A program made the position numbers and the translations under genes. Shown piece after piece: positions 1-11,799 of a stretch of DNA of 64,000 nucleotides. The DNA comes from Mangifera indica (lineage: Eukaryota > Streptophyta > Magnoliopsida > Sapindales > Anacardiaceae). The stretch is taken from assembly GCF_011075055.1 (NCBI RefSeq), contig NC_058154.1, forward strand, positions 1,922,001 through 1,986,000, given 5' to 3'. The first letter of the stretch is position 1. Every line of letters starts with the position of its first letter. The notes under the pieces are model-generated. The model did no database searches. It had not been told where the DNA came from and saw only the letters and a program-made list of their open reading frames with translations.

Positions 1-3000
1 AAGTTGTACTGCATAAGTGATATCGGGCCGAGCAATTGTGAGATAAATGAGACGCCCAATTAAGCGTCGGTATTGTTGTGGGTCCTTTAATAGTTCACCA
101 CAATCTGAAGACAAATGATGATGTTGTGGGATGGGAAAAGCAGTTGGTTTACTACCAGACATCCCAGTTTCTTTCAAGATGTCAAGTGTGTATTTGCGTT
201 GGCAAAGAGATATCCCTTAAGGAGAACGAGCAAGTTCTAAGCCAAGAAAATACTTAAGAGTACCAAGATCCTTTATAGAGAAACATGTATTAAGATAACT
301 CTTGAGCTTTTGGATCTACAAAATATCATTCCCAGCAAGGACTATGTCATCCACATAAACAAGGAGAGCAAGGAAAGAAGTACCTTGAGTCAAAGTAAAA
401 AGTGAATGATCATGGTGAGATTGTACACAGCCAAATTTTCACAATGATAAAAAGAACTTTTCAAACCATTGTCGAGGAGCCTGCTTTAGACCATACAAAG
501 ATTTATGAAGTCGACAAACATGAGTATCACCTGGTGAGAGATAACCTGGGGGAGGAGACATATAGACCTCTTCATGTAAATCACCATGTAAAAAAGCATT
601 ATTCACATCTAATTGATGTAATTCCCAATTTTTGGCAGCGGCAACAACTAACAAACACCTAACAGTAGTTAATTTTACAATAGGTGCAAAGGTTTCGGTA
701 TAATCCAAACCTTCAATTTGTGTATATCCTTGGGCTACCAAACGCGCTTTGTAACGCTCAATAGAACCATTTGCCTGAAATTTTATTTTGTATACCCAAC
801 GAGAACCAGTTGGTTTCTTTCCTGAAGGTAATGGCACCAAGCTCCAAGTATGATTTTTCTCTAGCGCAGAAATTTCTTGTTTCATAGCCTCACACCATTT
901 CGGGTCCTTGACAGCCTGGGAGAAAGATTTAGGCTCACTAATAATGGAAATATTAGCAAGAAAAGCTTGATGAGATGAAATAAAGCGAGAATAAGACAAA
1001 TGACATGACATAGGATAAGGAGTACCTGAAGAAACTGCATTGGATGTAAGCTGTGATGGCTTATCTACTCCAGGAAGTTGATATACATAGTCATCAAAAT
1101 AAGAGGGAAGACGATGAGCCCTTTGAGGTCGTGATGGATTAAGAAGAGAGTTTTGCATGGGACTTGGCTGTTCAGTAAAGGTCTGTGTGGGTGAGTCTTG
1201 AGATGGAGCCATAGCCTTATGGTTAGAATCAATATTATCTTGAATTGAAGAGTTGTGACAAGGAGGCACATTATCTGACGTCTCCAAAGAATCAAGAATT
1301 GGTAAAAGTACAACAACATTTGGTTCTTTTGGAAGGTTGTGAGAATGAAAAGGGAATTGATTTTCATAAAAAATAACATCTCATGATGTAAAAATTTTGT
1401 GTGACTCCATGTCAAAAACTCTATATCCCTTTTGACCCATAGGATAACCAATAAAAATACAAGACTTAGAACGAGGTGCAAATTTATCCTTTGATCGATT
1501 TTTATTATGCACATAACATAAACAACCAAAGACACGTAAATAAGAATATGATGGAGGCTTTGAAAATAACATCTCATAAGGACTCTTGCCATTCAATTTA
1601 GGTGTAGGAGTATAATTTATCAAATAAGCTGCAGTCAAAACACATTCACCCCAAAATTTGATTGGTAGATTTGATTGGAATCGAAGAGCACGAGCAACCT
1701 CTAATAAGTGACGGTGCTTGCGTTCTACTATTCTATTTTGTTGTGGTGTATCAACACAAGATGTTTGATGAGAAATACCATGAAGAGAGAAGAAATTTGA
1801 CATAGAACTATAGGTAAATTCTAGACCATTATCACTCCTAACTTGTTTAATACCACAACTAAATTGAGTACTGACCATAACATGAAATTGAATAAAGCGT
1901 TTTTGTGCCTTTGACTTATTTTTGAGAAGATAAACCCAAGTGCATCTTGTGCAATCATCCACGATAGTAAGAAAATAATGAGCACTAGAAAGAGATGGGG
2001 TTTTATAAGGTCCCCAAATATCACAATGAACCATATCAAATGGAAAATCAGATTTATTATTGCTTAAAGAAAAACCATTTCGAGTTTGTTTAGCTCGATG
2101 ACACACATCGCAACATTTGTTTAAATTTTTGAAAGATAAACTAGATAATTCAGGAATTAATAATAATCGATCAAAAGAAAGATGACCTAAGCGTTCATGC
2201 CATAAGGTAGATGAGATAGAATGAGAAGCAGCTACAACAAATGGTAATTGAAGCCCACAAAAATAGTATAAGCCATCACGTAACTCACCCATTCCAATCA
2301 GTTTCTTCGATCTGAGGTCCTGCAAAACACAAAATGATGGAAAAAATGTAACTGAACATTGAAGAGTTTTTGTCAATCTACTGATTGAAAGAAGATTACA
2401 TTTGAAAGAAGGGACATGGAGGACATGATTTAGAGTCATATTTAACAATCTAATTTGACTAATAGAGTGCACAGGAAGAGTTGTCCCATTTGGTAATCTA
2501 ACAGGTAAAGAGTTAGAAGCAATTTTCTCATTAAACAGAGAGGGTGCATTACAAGTAAAATGTTCAGAAGCACCACTATCTAGGATCCATTCTGAAATAT
2601 CATGAGATTGGGTGACCTTACCAACAAAATTTGCTACATTCTGACTAGTAGAAGGCAATAAGGACATGAGTTGATCATATTGTTCCTGAGTGAGAGTAAA
2701 CCCTTTACCCATAGACTGACTTGGACCTGAAATGGCATTATTGGATGAAACAGATTCTATCTTCCCTTTTGAAAACTTCCTTTTGCTTTGCCAACCTGGA
2801 GGAAATCCAACTAGCTTAAAACACTTTTCTTTAGTATGCCCAGGTTTATTACAGTATGCACATTTTAATTTATTGGCCCATCCTTGGTGATTCCCTTTTG
2901 GCTGCTCTCCAGTAAACTCCGTCAAATTACTAGATTGTTTAACAATAAAGGCTGCTGGCTCTATTGACTGATCACGACCAATTAAAGCAATGGCTTGTTG

Positions 3001-3690
3001 CTTCTCTTCTTTGGTTACAAAGGCATAAACCTTGTTAATTGAAGGAAAAGGTTCCATGTTTAATATTTGAGATCGAATGATTCCATATTGATCATTTAGT
3101 CCCATGAGAAATTGATGAACTTTTTCTTTTTCCCGTTCTGCCAAAATTTCTTTTCCAACACCACAAGTACATGAAGGGATAGTAGAATAGACTGCTAACT
3201 CATCCCAAAAACCTTTTAATTTGGTGTAGTATGCTGCCACAGTAAAATCCTTTTGTTGTGCAAGACAAATCTCCCTCTTTAACTCATGAATACGTGGAAC
3301 ATTTCCTTGTGAGAAGCGTTCCTGCAAATCTCTCCACATCTCGCAAGCTATATCTACATATGCAACACTATCATGTAATTCTGGAATCAAGGCATTGAAG
3401 ATCCACGAAATTACCATTGAGTTACATTTTTCCCAAGCCTGAGCCTCTTGGACAATCTCATCTGGTTTGGGTAAAGAGCCATCGACAAAACACAACTTGC
3501 TTTTGGTTCGAAGAGCGTTTATCATAGCACGCCTCCATGTTGGATAATTCTCACCTTTGAGAAGACAAGAAACAAGAATTGTGCCTGGATTATCAGATGA
3601 ATTCAGAAAATAAGGGGAAGTTGGATCATGTTCAGACATCGATTTAGATCCTGAAAGTCTGGATGTATTTGAAGGAGTTTCTTCACTCAT
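1..3690 (-). pseudogene. copia gag-pol polyprotein with in-frame stops
   Basis: The ATG lies at 3690. The first open part (769 aa) has a UBN2-type gag, a CX2CX4HX4C zinc knuckle (CAYCNKPGHTKEKC, near 2850-2810), the protease motif WILDSGASEHFT (near 2580), an integrase HHCC region (HERLGHLSF to CDVC) and the core with RSDNGLEF. The reverse transcriptase follows, including [33 protein letters not shown] and YVDD (near 335-345). Stops occur at 1381-1383 (TGA), 436-438 (TGA), 316-318 (TAG) and 217-219 (TAA). All four are in the same frame, so nonsense mutations and not frameshifts broke the gene. Three of them fit C-to-T change of CGA, CAG and CAA codons. Confidence 0.92.
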
Positions 3691-3724
3691 GATGATTGAA
3701 GATTTTAGGATTCAAAGGATCAAT

Positions 3725-3736
3725 GCTCTGATACCA
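3725..3736 (-). promoter_or_regulatory. copia primer-binding site
   Basis: The minus strand reads TGGTATCAGAGC, complementary to the 3' end of plant initiator-methionine tRNA. It abuts the LTR end at 3737 and so marks the internal border of the 5' LTR. Confidence 0.9.
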
Positions 3737-4148
3737 TGTAAAAAATAGGAACTGAAATATAACAAATATAGACTGAATTCACACAGATTCTATTGCAAAA
3801 GACAGAATTTATACAAGTATAGAGGCCACTAATTTAGCAGAAAATTATGACAATCAACTAACTAATCTTAGCCTAAAATACAGAAGCGTAACTACAGTCT
3901 AAATTCTAGAAATTTACAACAAAAGTACATCATATAAAGTAACAATACAAATAATATCTTCCAGATCAATACAAACAATATCTTCAAGATCTTCCTCGGG
4001 GACGAGTAAGTATTGATGTTGTTGTTGTGAAGTCGATCTCATCTCTAGGTTTTGCAGGTGCCGGAGTGGAGGAAGAGAGAAAGACGAGAAATGCAGAGAG
4101 GAGAAAACATAGAACCATGGTTAGAGTTCTACTTACCGCATTTTCACA
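3737..4148 (-). repeat. 5' LTR of the copia element (approximate outer end)
   Basis: The LTR begins (plus reading) with TGTAAAAAATAGG next to the primer-binding site and ends at a CA near 4140 or 4148. About 400 bp is normal for this group. The exact outer end cannot be confirmed without the other LTR. Confidence 0.65.
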
Positions 4149-5216
4149 TGTTGCTTGATTCTTGCCTAGTTGAAATTATGTATCGCATTATATATTAAAA
4201 AATTAATTATTTATATTATATATTAAATATTATATTATAGATATAATTTTTAAAAATTAAAATAATAAAAAAATTTAGTTAACATATTATTAATTTGAAT
4301 AATATCATATACACTCTTAAAGATGTTTGATTTTGATAATTTTATTATCAAAAATTAAAATATTATTTTAACAATAGATTATTTATAAGAATTATTAGGT
4401 AAAATTTTATTATTTTAATAAAATTTATATACATAAATAATTATTTTATTTGATAATAAGTGATAATATTATATATTATTTTATTTATTATACGAAAAAT
4501 TGATGGGTATAAAAAAATATTTTTATATTTTTTATTATTTTAATTAAAAATTAAGGGTAATTTTGTTATAATAATTTAATATGTGGGGATAAAAAAGTAA
4601 TAATAATTAAAATCCTATGATAATCTTTTAATATCTTAGATAAAGGTGGTAATCAAATTACCTCATATATTATCTGTTGCATCATTATTGATAATGAAAA
4701 ATTATTATAATTTTTTATTATTTTACAAACTAAATAATATAATTGAAGTAATAAAAAATAGATTAACAAGATAATTTTTAAATCTTCCAATCAAATAAAC
4801 CCTAAAAATTTAAAATTTTTTCGTACATACCTCTATCAAATTATCATTTTATCTAAAAAATATATCTATTTATATCGATAATATGTATTATATCATAAGA
4901 TATGTATCGTATTGTACTGTAGAATACATATAATATTATACTGTTAATTCATATAAATACTATTAAATGTCATGAGATGACATTAACTTAGAAAATTATA
5001 TTATATAGTAGTCATATCAAATACCTTTGTTGAATGTTATAAAATGATATTAGTATAGATAACGATGATTATCATATCATTACAATATTGATATGGATTA
5101 ACATTATCAATTTGAAAAATATCATAAACACCTTTAAAATTTTAAAATTTTTCACATACACTTCATCACATCATCATTTTATCTAAAAAATATATCGATT
5201 TATATCGATAACATGT
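4149..5216. other. AT-rich intergenic DNA with decayed MITE-like repeat
   Basis: No gene is visible. The part around 4310-4806 resembles 46660-47110. Both contain a block reading like GATAATCTTTTAATA followed by a stretch ending in GGTGGTAAT, with T-rich flanks, and both have ends similar to a TTTGATT inverted repeat. The best reading is two diverged copies of one MITE family. A block with TATATCGATAA at about 4850 recurs at about 5180, just before the 250-bp duplication. Confidence 0.55.
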
Positions 5217-5716
5217 ATTGTATCATCAAATATATTCATTATATCATATTAATTAGATACATCTCATAATACATATCGTTTTATACTTATATTATATCAT
5301 ATCATAAAATACATATTATATATCATAAAACACTGCTCACTAGCCAAGAAAGAACGCTCGTTTCATGAGTCGTTCAATATTAAACGGCCTTGTTCCATAA
5401 ATTGTTCATAATTTTGGTAAGTTGGACACAAAACTCAATAATGAAAGTTGAAACGCCAATTCAACTATTGTATCATCAAATATATTCATTATATCATATT
5501 AATTAGATACATCTCATAATACATATCGTTTTATACTTATATTATATTATATCATAAAATATATATTATATATCATAAAACACTGCTCACTAGCCAAGAA
5601 AGAACGCTCGTTTCATGAGTTGTTCAATATTAAACGGCCTTGTTCCATAAATCGTTCATAATTTTGGTAAGTTGGACACAAAACTCAGTAATGAAAAATG
5701 AAGCGCCAGTTCAACT
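5217..5716. repeat. 250-bp tandem duplication, two copies
   Basis: Copy 1 (5217-5466) and copy 2 (5467-5716) line up at a constant offset of 250 bases with only scattered substitutions (for example CGTTCAATATT versus TGTTCAATATT). The unit holds no open frame. It lies about 300 bases downstream of the RUS5 stop codon. High identity between the copies suggests a recent duplication. Confidence 0.95.
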
Positions 5717-6020
5717 TACATTTCAGGTGGCTTTTTAAGCATATGATTTCTATACTATGAAAAAGAACAAATTTAACAACCCGAAATTTTGATGCATACA
5801 TGTTCACTGAATCTCATCATCTGAAGCTCGATTAGAGGTGTTATTCGATCCAAAACAATGAGATGGAATTTCGATCGAAGTGTCGTTTCATTCGTCAGAA
5901 TACTTAGCTTCATTGTATAGGGGCGAAACTAGGAAGTATAGTTTGGTTGGCAGCAGGAAACCTGCAGGCAGGCATGCACTCAGGATAAATACAAATCCGA
6001 TTCTCTGATTATTTTGATCA
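5717..6020 (-). other. 3' flank / probable 3' UTR of RUS5
   Basis: This is the non-coding stretch just downstream of the RUS5 stop on the minus strand. No open frame or repeat is seen. A poly(A) signal was not assigned with confidence. Confidence 0.4.
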
Positions 6021-9000
6021 TTAACTCGACTCATCAATGGAGATTTCTGTGGGGACTTTCAGATTTATTTGACGAGTATCCCATCCGGCTTTCTCCAACT
6101 GATGTATAAAATTGTCAAACCTTTCTTCCATCTCCGATAAGCTGTGTGAAAGCTGGTCGAAGAGATTATCTGAGCTTTCAAACTTTTCATATAGCCAATA
6201 CGTCTGCCACACACTTCGCAAAACTGACATGCTAGTAGCCTCCACCTGCAGGGAAAATTCTAAATTTACTTAAGAATAAATAACCGTGTTAAGTGCAGCA
6301 AGAAGTTCCAGTTCGAGCATGTTTGTACCTTGAATGATATGAAGACCTCAAAATCTCTTGCCAGTAGGTTCACAATTAAAATATATTTCTCCTTTGAATA
6401 TATTCTCAAAAGTGTCTTCAACTGTTACATAGAAAAGAAACAAACGATTGTGACTACTTCAAGTTAACAAGAGATTAAGATTTGATTTTGTGAATGTTAC
6501 AGGTATTGAGTACAAAAATTAAGAGCAATACTGTATATATAAACAAACTGATATATTATCACATGATTAAGTGAAGTTTTGAGAAAATACCTCAAAAACA
6601 AATTTCTCACCACCAACCATCTCCTCCAAGGGCACACCAAAAATAATTCGTGGCTTCATGAACTTTTCCCATAATAATATATTTTCTTCCTTGTTACAAT
6701 CATCAAAACCTGAAATGAAATATTCAACATCTGTCACACTCTGTCACAACAAATTTCAAAATGAACAAGAATATCAATTTCACCTGAAACAGTCGAGTAT
6801 GAAACATGCGATTTTACCAGTATACGAGCGCGCTTAAGATTTATCTGTCAGATTGTAAAACAATAAAAAATAAAACAATTTGTAGAACAATATTTTGAGG
6901 TAGGAAACGAGAAAAAAAAAATCTGTCAGCTGTCTTGACAGAGTGGTTCTCCAACTTAAGCATCAATTCGTATTTATGGAAAAGGGAACTTAACGTATAA
7001 CATTCTTACAGAGTTAAATTGTAGAACTGAAAGTGACTGATAACGTAACCAAAGGTGCAGAAGTCGCATGCTCAACCATGTCAATGCCAAAACTGGATAT
7101 GATCTTACAAGCTCAGGTGTATCCTGCATTGATGATTTTACATTTAAAATTTCATATGTAAACCAAGAGTATAGTCTCTATTAAATGAAATCGAGCATGA
7201 GAAATACAGGAAAACCATCTCTGTGACTGGGAGGCTATATGACATACCAGGATCAGTATGCCCAAAGCAAGGCCAAGCAGCTGAGCAGATACTTCCCAAA
7301 CTTCCTCCTGAAACATGTCCAATATGCATCCAGATTTTATTAAAATTGAAAAGAAATTTTGCTACATATTTATGCCAAAATATATGAGAATGAGAAATGG
7401 TTCAATAAATAAAAATTTAAATTAGATTAATTAGTAAGAAACACAAGAAGCGTGAACTAGATACATATAACAAAGTAATACCTTTGCTGCTACCTCCCCC
7501 AGATTTCCTGCAATTGCAAAATGGTTTTGAATCACACGGAATGAAGGATCTTTCAGTCCTCTCGCTACAGCCTGTTTAAATTTTCAATCATGAGCAAAGT
7601 AATAGAATATGCAAGCATCTCAGAAATTGGTAATTGAAACCTTGATTTGGTCTTGGACAAAACCAAAGATGAGAACTGGAGACAGCTAGAAAAAGGAAGA
7701 TTCTAAAATGTTGGCACATACACTATTCCATGTCCCTGATAAGAATGTTGAGGATATAAGAATGGTATATTTCTGCCCAACACATATTGCAGTAGTGGAA
7801 CCATATGTTCTTGAGGGAAAGATCCTCATAATTTATTAGTGCATGATGGAGTAAAGCGTATGTAGTATGTAGATAACAGGGCACATAACAATAGTTGTAA
7901 ATTTTAACACATCAATATAAACAGTACAAATAAAGCCCTTCTTGGCAGAATACCTTGGCAAGATTCCCAAGAGATGCCAAAGGCAGGAAATATGCAGGAT
8001 AAACTTGAGTAGTTAGATCAAATATGCTGCATGATGGATAAAAATTTCATTTCAGATTGTTTCAAATTAAAGCAACTTCTCTTGGTTGGAATAAGGAAAG
8101 CTTGTCACACAGACCTTCCTGCACTGCCAATGAAATCTGCATACATACGCCATTGTTTTGGGTCATCATCAAAAAGATTTCCAAAGCGCCCACCTGAAAA
8201 ATGGCAACAATTAGTAATAAGATTCAACACAAATTCTCATTCTTTTAGCTCATTTCACAATGACCGTACCAATGAATAAGCGGCCAACAGCTCCAATGCC
8301 ATCCTTGGAGACCCATCTACAGAGTCAATCATAAAACTAAAAACTTACAGGTTAATCCAATATAAAACTAGATATCCAACATGATTTTATACGTTAAAGA
8401 AATTGGAAGCTACTTGATAGTGGCAGCAGAAATCGCAGCAGTAGTTCCAGAGAAAGAATCAATGCCTACAGCCTGAAGCATAGTAGTAATTATCATCACT
8501 ACAATTCTTTTCAGAACCATTAAGTGGAATGCACTTAAAAATTTAGAAGGACCCGCAGAACAACTCATAAAAGGGAAAATTGCAATGCGATGGGTGTTAC
8601 ACTAGCTCAGATAGATAAATCAACTATGTCAACAAGATAAAGCAGGCAAAACATGAGCTACATAAAACAGTAACAGTAATACCTCCTCCCCACAATTACG
8701 TACACCTAATCAATAACCAGTACTAAATAATATCCTGATCCTGAGCTGTATGAAAATAATTTCATCAAAACAAAAGAGCAAGAAGATCTTCCACAGTTCT
8801 CACTTCTCAACGAATTGACCAAATTAACAGTATAAAGTATCTAGATTTCTAATGCGCATACCGAAACAATGTCAATGGCATGAGGTTAAATCAACATGCC
8901 TTTAGGAGACTTGATGTGACTAATGCTTGACAGATCCAAGCAGTAACATTGGTAGGAAACTGTAGCAGCATGTACTGAAGGTAATCATCTGAAACTGTTC

Positions 9001-10404
9001 CTGCATTGGAAGGGAAGAAGGTCAGAAAGTAGAGCTGCATAGAGCTAAACTAACCATATCAACTATCAAGACTGTTATTTTGTGCTCTCATATAATAATC
9101 AAATTATTTGGCACCTTGATTACTACAAACCGAACCCTAGACCTGATTCCAGCCTATAAAAAGTATACACAATTTTGCAGTTATAGACAATATCATTATC
9201 TGAAAAACGAAAAAAGTGGTTCAAAATATTAATGTGCAAAGCCAAGAACAGAAGAGAAAAATTGAAAATCGATGTTAGTCACCTGGGAAGCCTGCAGGTA
9301 AAATGAAATCCTTAACAACATTCGGAAGGAAGGACAAAGTTGTGTCTGAGAAATGTGAGCCTTGCAATCGATTATCAACAGAATCATGTTTCACATGTAA
9401 GGTTTGCACTTTACATTCATCGTCTAAGATGAACCTGTTCATAAATGATCAAGAAAACGTCTCAAATCCTATCCCTGGTTCATTCAATAAGTTTACAAAC
9501 TATAAATCACAAATTCCCTGAGTAATTGTTAGGAATCCCACATCAGTTAGGAATTTAGTTGGGTGAGGGTATAAATTAAAAAAAAAAAAAACTCCTTTCC
9601 GGTTAATGTAGTTCTCTAACTTTGCCCACCCTTAGAGGTCCAGTAAAGGGGAGGTTCCTAAACTGAGGTTTAAACTTACCTTGATTATTACAGGAGATGA
9701 ATTAAAATCTGGCCAATTAACATACCCTATTGACGATTCTTTATATCCAGCAGTCCGCAATTATTTTAAAAAAGCCAACTCCAACTCCCGCTGAAGGAAT
9801 CCACTAAACTAAAATTTTTTAAACTCCCATCAACTCCCTCTATAAAATTTAGAAAATTCTTCTAGCCCGAATCCCGGCGAAAATTAAAAAATAAAATAAA
9901 ATCATACACTTATAACACTACATTTAAAAGCAATGTAGAAAGTTACATATCAAAGAGTATTTCAATTTTTGATGAAGATGGGGAAGTACAAATAAGTAAG
10001 GTTTGAATAAAGTAGCCACCTTTTGGCAGTCCCATTGCCATATCTCTCCACCAAAATCACGTGCGATTGGTCTTGAATTCTGTAATTAATCAACGCTTTA
10101 AGGAAAAATGAAATCACTATCAACAATTCAATCATCAGAAACTGAAAACGGGATGATTAAAAAGGAAGTGATACCTCCCCAAGTCAGCCTCTTCTTTTTC
10201 TGGAATATTGGGCTGAGAGAAAGAAGAAAGAATTTGAAGATGGCATGGTCTTGCTCTCTTTCTATTACTATTTTTCGAAGACTCCAAAGCTCTCGCAGGG
10301 ATTGAGAGTTGGAGGGCGTAAGACATCTTATGCGAGACAAAAACCAAAGAGAGCAAAGCAAGGTGGGTTCCTCTTCCAGACTGCCAGTATATCTTCTTCG
10401 CCAA
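6021..10404 (-). CDS. RUS5: Root UVB sensitive 5 (DUF647/RUS family), 15 exons, 520 aa
   Basis: Exons (minus): 10404-10175, 10079-10020, 9434-9283, 9000-8900, 8472-8414, 8316-8270, 8193-8115, 8026-7954, 7571-7482, 7307-7248, 7123-7010, 6844-6784, 6709-6591, 6421-6329, 6245-6021. They sum to 1563 nt with every splice phase matched. Conserved DUF647 blocks include LPNVVKDFILPAGFPG, MLLQFPTNVTAWIC, VSKDGIGAVGRLFIGGRFGN, FDDDPKQWRMYADFIGSAGS, VIQNHFAIAGNLGEVAAKEE, LHLWLRYQSL and PRIIFGVPLEEM. The C-terminus (LSEMEERFDNF to LKVPTEI) resembles Arabidopsis RUS5 more than other RUS members, judged from memory. The first about 70 residues are Ser/Arg-rich with few acidic residues at the very start, which fits plastid targeting but is unproven. 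RUS proteins are plant DUF647 proteins; RUS1 and RUS2 act in UV-B sensing and root development, while the role of RUS5 is poorly known. Intron 4 has a GC donor. The start is the longest open choice and leaves exon 1 in phase. Confidence 0.95.
9435..10019 (-). other. RUS5 intron 2, with LTR/TRIM-like piece
   Basis: This is the largest RUS5 intron at 585 bases. Around 9525-9580 it holds TTAGGAATCCCACATCAG followed by a second TTAGGAATTTAG. That pattern resembles the start of TRIM or small LTR families (ATCCCACAT type). No coding potential is seen. A short relic is likely, but its ends were not found. Confidence 0.3.
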
Positions 10405-11180
10405 CCAAATGAAGGCCTCTAAAATCTTGGCTTAAACCGGTACAGTAACTGATGCCGGCTTGCTTCGGGTTCAGATAATTTTAAAAAATTTGAGTTTTAA
10501 ACCTAACTAGTAAATACGGGAATAGGAAAAATAAAATAAAAAAATTATACAAATATAATATGATAAATAATAAAAAATACGTTTATAAAAAAATCATAAA
10601 ATTTAAATACAGAAAAAATACGAAATGTATATATACAAATTTAACACGACACATCGTCAATAATGTATTTTTGAAAAAACAATAATATCAATAATAATTT
10701 TAACATTTTTTATAGATTTTTAGATAACAATTTAAATATAAAATTTAATTAACTATTAGATCTAATAGAATATAATATATAATCAAGATTCAATAATTAA
10801 AAAAAATTATCAAAAAAGGTTAATATTTGGATGATAAAAAATTGAATTTTTTTTTTTATATATTTATGATATTATGATAATTAATTAAAAATATAAATGA
10901 TATTTGTATACTTTAAAAAAATTTATAAAAAAACAAAAATATAAAAAAACAAAAATAATCATTTAATATATAAAATATATATTTAATATATTTTGAATTC
11001 GAAATTTTGACACAATATTTTTCCAATGTAAATAATTTACGTTTCTAATAACTATGGGCTTTTAATGATTACACAAGGAGAGGAGTTTGGTTCTGTAAAA
11101 TCAAATGTAGGCTCAGGAGTTTTGTTCATTGCGATTACGTACACTGCCTTGATTGATGTGTTGTTTTGTATAGCTTCCAT
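10405..11180. other. RUS5 upstream region and AT-rich dispersed repeat (copy 1)
   Basis: 10405-10500 is the probable RUS5 5' UTR and promoter. From about 10512 to 10990 the sequence resembles 16660-17330 and 18055-18560. Shared blocks include AATACGTTTATAAAAAAA, a CAATAATATCA block, AATATATAATCAAGATTCA and a TAATTAATTAAAAAT block. This is a non-coding AT-rich repeat family of about 500 bp with three copies in the window. 11041-11180 is the left flank of the hAT insertion and is not recognised. Confidence 0.6.
11173..11180. repeat. left target-site duplication of hAT
   Basis: GCTTCCAT here matches GCTTCCAT at 14409-14416 exactly. Eight bases is diagnostic of hAT insertion. Confidence 0.95.
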
Positions 11181-11376
11181 TAGACACGTCAATTGGGTCG
11201 GATCGAATGGAGGCCCGGTCCGAAGCACGAAAAAAAGCCCGGGCACGACAAAGCCCGGCCCGGTACTGTAGCATGCCGGGCCGGGCCCATGGGCTTATCG
11301 GGCCGGGCCTTGGGCCTTAATATTAAAACCATGGGCTGGCCCGGCACTGTTCACATATATATATAATTTTTTCTTC

Positions 11377-11605
11377 TGCCAAATGGCAGAAGCTAATTCT
11401 GCCTGGTGGCAGAAGCTGCTTCTGCCAAATGGCAGAAGCTAATTCTGCCTGGCAGAAGCAAGCTTCTCCCAGGCAGAAGCCCAGGCAGAACGCTTCTGCC
11501 TGGCAGAACGGCTTCTGCCTTGGCAGAAGCCGTTGGCTAGCTTCTGCCACAAGGCAGAGGCAGAAGCCGTTGGCAACGGCTACTGGCGCTAGTAGCCGTT
11601 GCCAA
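11377..11605. promoter_or_regulatory. GGCAGAAG inverted-motif cluster in hAT 5' region
   Basis: About 230 bases between the element's left subterminal region and the transposase ORF are built from many copies of GGCAGAAG and its complement CTTCTGCC, often as close inverted pairs such as CTTCTGCCAAATGGCAGAAG. Short palindromes (GTTGGCAACGGC, GGCGCTAGTAGCC) end the array. It lies 195 bases before the transposase ATG, so it could bind transposase or host factors. That role is inference. It is distinct from the GGCCCGGCCC motifs nearer the tips. Confidence 0.75.
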
Positions 11606-11799
11606 ACTTTGTTTTAATTTTTTTTTAATTAATTGATTTTTTCCTATAAAAACCTATTCAATTTTTCATTTTCATTTTCAATTACAATTACAAATTTCTC
11701 AAACTCTCAAACTCCCAATCTCTCAAACTCTCAATCTCAACTATTTATTATATTTTTAATTTCATTTTATTTTAATTTTATCATTACAAAATATTACAA

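Larger units (their letters stand above)
1..4148 (-). mobile_element. Ty1/copia LTR retrotransposon, decayed, right part only
   Basis: The element reads on the minus strand, so its 5' LTR is on the right and its 3' end lies beyond position 1. Visible in order are the LTR (about 3737-4148), a primer-binding site matching initiator-Met tRNA (3725-3736), and gag, zinc knuckle, protease, integrase and reverse transcriptase in one frame (3690 down to 1). The protease-integrase-RT order is that of Ty1/copia. The frame is broken by four stops, so the copy is inactive. The LTR outer edge is uncertain (about 4140-4148) because the partner LTR and the target duplication are outside the window. Confidence 0.93.

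Noticed and set aside
1288..1380. Apparent frameshift between the two open parts of copia element 1
   Set aside because: Counting shows that the 3690-1384 and 1380-439 parts are in the same frame and separated only by a TGA codon.
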